Assembly (NCBI GenBank): GCA_045546555.1
Contig: JAZQCY010000133.1
Location: 1 to 6,133, forward strand
From: UMGS172 sp045546555
GTDB lineage: Bacteria; Bacillota; Clostridia; Oscillospirales; Acutalibacteraceae
DNA: 6,133 nt
Direction: 5' to 3'
Made by a program: the position numbers and the translations under genes. Positions 3,636 through 6,133 of the stretch are shown here, piece by piece; the stretch's first letter is position 1, and each line of letters starts with the position of its first letter. The notes beneath the pieces are model-generated. The model searched no databases. It was given only the letters and a program-made list of their open reading frames with translations, and was not told where the DNA came from.

Positions 3636-6133
3636 ATGGCTCAAACGGTGAATGTTAAACCCGTTAAACTCGGAAAGAACGAAAGAATGACGTTCTCGAA
3701 GATCAGTGAAGTTATCGATATGCCTAACCTCATTGAGATTCAGAAGGATTCTTATCAGTGGTTTCTCGATCAAGGCCTTAAGGAAGTATTCGAAGATATG
3801 TCTTCGATCGCCGATTACACCGGCAATCTTGTGCTTGATTTCATAGACTACCGTCTTGATGACAAGCCCAAGTATACCGTTGCAGAGTGTAAGGAAAGAG
3901 ATGCGACCTATGCCGCACCTCTGAGAGTTCTTGCACGCTTGCAGAATATGGAAACCGGTGAAATCAAGGAGAACGAAGTGTTTATGGGCGATTTCCCGCT
4001 CATGACCGAATCGGGTACCTTTGTTATCAACGGCGCAGAGCGTGTCGTTGTATCCCAGTTGGTACGTTCTCCCGGCGTATATTTTGACTGTGTTATAGAT
4101 AAGTCGGGTCGCAAGCTTTTCTCCTCGACCGTTATCCCTAACCGTGGTGCTTGGCTTGAGTATGAAACTGCTCAGGACGGTGCACTCTATGTCCGTATCC
4201 ACAAAAACCGCAAGCTGCCCCTCTCAACCTTTATCCGTGCGCTCGGCGTACAGACCAATTTTGAGATATCGGAGCTTGTCGGTGAGGACGAGCGTATGAC
4301 CGTCACCTTCGAGAAGGACACCACTACCGATACCGATTCCGCCCTTATTGAAGTATATAAGAAGCTGCGTCCCGGTGAGCCTGCTACCGTTGAAGGTGCA
4401 CAGACTCATTTAGAGCAGTTGTTCTTTGATGACCGCCGTTACGACCTGTCCCGTGTAGGCCGCTTCAAGTATAACAAGAAGCTGGCTATTGCCGCACGTA
4501 TTATGGGCAAGGTTCTGTCCCGTCCCGTTATCGATCCCATGACCGGAGAGGTTATGGCCGAAGCAGGCGTGACCGTTACCAAGGAGCTCGCACGTGAGAT
4601 GCAGAAGAAGGGCGTAAGTGAGGTATTCCTCGACATTCTCGAAAACGAGGGCGAGCGCTCTGAGGTTAAGGTTATCTCCAACGGCGTTGTCGATATCAAG
4701 GATTTTGTCGACTTCGACGTTACCGACCTTGGCATTAAAGAAAACGTTGTGTTCAGCGTTTTGAAGGATATCCTCGAGAATAACGAGGGTGAGGACGCTA
4801 TCCGTGACGCCATTTTGGACAATATGGATGCACTTTGCCCCAAGCATATCACTCTCGACGATATTTTCGCATCGATCAACTATTTCCTTGGCCTGCCCCA
4901 CGGCATCGGCACCACCGATGATATCGACCATCTCGGTAACCGCCGTATCCGTTGCGTAGGTGAGCTGTTGCAGAATCAGTTCCGCATCGGCTTCTCCAGA
5001 ATGGAAAGAGTTATCCGTGAAAAGATGACACTGCAGGCTCAGGATATGGATGTTATCACTCCCCAGAGCCTTATCAATATCAGACCCGTTGTTGCCGCTA
5101 TTAAGGAGTTCTTCGGTTCTTCACCTCTGTCCCAGTTCATGGATCAGACCAACCCGCTTTCCGAGCTGACCCACAAGCGCCGCCTTTCGGCTCTCGGTCC
5201 CGGCGGTCTGTCCCGTGACCGTGCAGGATTCGAGGTTCGAGACGTTCACTACAGCCACTATGGCCGTATGTGCCCGATCGAGACCCCTGAAGGCCCCAAC
5301 ATTGGACTTATCTCCTATCTTGCAACCTTTGCAAAGATCAACGAGTACGGATTCATTGAGGCTCCCTTCCGTAAGGTCGATAAGGCTACCGGACGAGTTC
5401 TTGATGAGGTCGTTTATATGACCGCCGACGAAGAGGACGAGTTTATCGTTGCTCAGGCAAATGAGCCTTTGGATGCCGAAGGTCATTTCGCAAACGAGCG
5501 TGTCAACGGCCGTTTCCGTGATCAGTTTGTTGAGTGCAAGGGCTCCGAGATCGACTTTATGGACGTTTCGCCTAAGATGGTCGTTTCGGTTGCAACCGCT
5601 ATGATCCCGTTCCTTGAGAACGATGATACCAACCGAGCTCTGATGGGATCCAACATGCAGAAGCAGGCTGTTCCGCTTCTCAAAACCGAGAACCCGTTTG
5701 TCGGTACCGGTATGGAGTATAAGGCTGCTGTTGACTCGGGCGTTGTTGTTCTTGCAAAGAGAGCAGGTACCGTTGTTGCCGCTTCGGCCGACATGATCAA
5801 GGTCAAGGCCGAAAACGGTGAGATCGACGAGTACGAGCTTATCAAGTTCCTGCGTTCCAACCACGGCACCTGTATCAATCAGAAGCCTATCGTCAACGTA
5901 GGTCAGACCGTAGTAAAGGGTGAGGTCATCGCTGACGGCCCCGCAACCTCTACCGGTGAAGTTTCCCTTGGTAAGAACGCCCTTATCGGCTTTATGACCT
6001 GGGAAGGCTACAACTACGAGGACGCTGTTCTTATTAACCAGAAGTTAGTCCGTGAGGATATGTATACCTCTATTCATATAGAGGAGTATGACATCGAAGC
6101 CCGAGACACCAAGCTTGGACCTGAGGAGATCAC
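3636..6133 (+). CDS. rpoB: RNA polymerase beta subunit, 3' end outside window
   Basis: The open frame runs 832 codons to the window edge with no stop; the whole protein in Clostridia is around 1200 residues or more, so about two thirds are present. Landmarks in order: N-terminal IEIQKDSYQWF, the lobe with RYDLSRVGRFKYNKKL, DDIDHLGNRRIR, the rifampicin region from FFGSSPLSQFMDQ through THKRRLSALGPGGL, IETPEGPNIGLI, ALMGSNMQKQAVPLL, and WEGYNYEDAVL, where E795 and D796 match E. coli E813/D814 near the catalytic magnesium. Residues matching E. coli Q513, D516, H526, R529, S531 and L533 are all wild type (H526 is residue 513 here), so rifampicin sensitivity is expected. It has its own promoters and does not follow rplL directly. 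rpoC probably lies just beyond the window. Confidence 0.98.
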   Translation, partial: MAQTVNVKPVKLGKNERMTFSKISEVIDMPNLIEIQKDSYQWFLDQGLKEVFEDMSSIADYTGNLVLDFIDYRLDDKPKYTVAECKERDATYAAPLRVLARLQNMETGEIKENEVFMGDFPLMTESGTFVINGAERVVVSQLVRSPGVYFDCVIDKSGRKLFSSTVIPNRGAWLEYETAQDGALYVRIHKNRKLPLSTFIRALGVQTNFEISELVGEDERMTVTFEKDTTTDTDSALIEVYKKLRPGEPATVEGAQTHLEQLFFDDRRYDLSRVGRFKYNKKLAIAARIMGKVLSRPVIDPMTGEVMAEAGVTVTKELAREMQKKGVSEVFLDILENEGERSEVKVISNGVVDIKDFVDFDVTDLGIKENVVFSVLKDILENNEGEDAIRDAILDNMDALCPKHITLDDIFASINYFLGLPHGIGTTDDIDHLGNRRIRCVGELLQNQFRIGFSRMERVIREKMTLQAQDMDVITPQSLINIRPVVAAIKEFFGSSPLSQFMDQTNPLSELTHKRRLSALGPGGLSRDRAGFEVRDVHYSHYGRMCPIETPEGPNIGLISYLATFAKINEYGFIEAPFRKVDKATGRVLDEVVYMTADEEDEFIVAQANEPLDAEGHFANERVNGRFRDQFVECKGSEIDFMDVSPKMVVSVATAMIPFLENDDTNRALMGSNMQKQAVPLLKTENPFVGTGMEYKAAVDSGVVVLAKRAGTVVAASADMIKVKAENGEIDEYELIKFLRSNHGTCINQKPIVNVGQTVVKGEVIADGPATSTGEVSLGKNALIGFMTWEGYNYEDAVLINQKLVREDMYTSIHIEEYDIEARDTKLGPEEI

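Noticed and set aside
3627..5864. Several minus-strand open frames opposite rpoB (up to 247 codons)
   Set aside because: They are antisense shadows of a highly conserved, clearly coding rpoB and show no recognisable protein features.

Overview
The window looks like a chromosomal piece of a Gram-positive anaerobe of the class Clostridia, most likely a gut Oscillospiraceae/Ruminococcaceae-type bacterium. The reasons are the RpoB sequence, the purine-rich Shine-Dalgarno sites (AGGAGG, AAGGAG), sigma-A-type promoters with 16-17 bp spacers, and intergenic spaces full of short palindromic repeats that begin with GTAGGGG. I recall repeats of this kind from such genomes but could not run a search. 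All real genes lie on the + strand.

Layout. Positions 1-186 are a cluster of at least eight back-to-back hairpins with no gene. A promoter (235-263) then drives a tight two-gene unit. Its first gene is a GNAT acetyltransferase (287-715) with three extra cysteines at its C-terminus. Its second, 10 bases later, is a radical SAM protein (726-1784) with an unusual CX7CX2C cluster motif and a five-cysteine C-terminal tail. Positions 1785-2226 are a second field of palindromic repeats. A strong extended -10 promoter (2227-2255) and a short structured leader precede ilvE (2329-3354), a branched-chain amino acid aminotransferase that ends at a clear rho-independent terminator (3380-3420). After phased A-tracts, two overlapping near-perfect promoters (3453-3489) and a roughly 140-base structured leader comes rpoB (3636 to beyond the window end), the RNA polymerase beta subunit, cut off after 832 codons.

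How they work together. ilvE and rpoB are housekeeping genes in separate transcription units. The GNAT/radical SAM pair is the only part with an unknown job. Its translational spacing and its shared cysteine-rich tails suggest the two proteins act in one pathway, perhaps making or modifying a small metabolite or a cofactor. The most interesting points are this pair, the leader of rpoB (which here lacks rplJ-rplL directly upstream), and a repeat family whose interiors differ between copies yet remain self-complementary.
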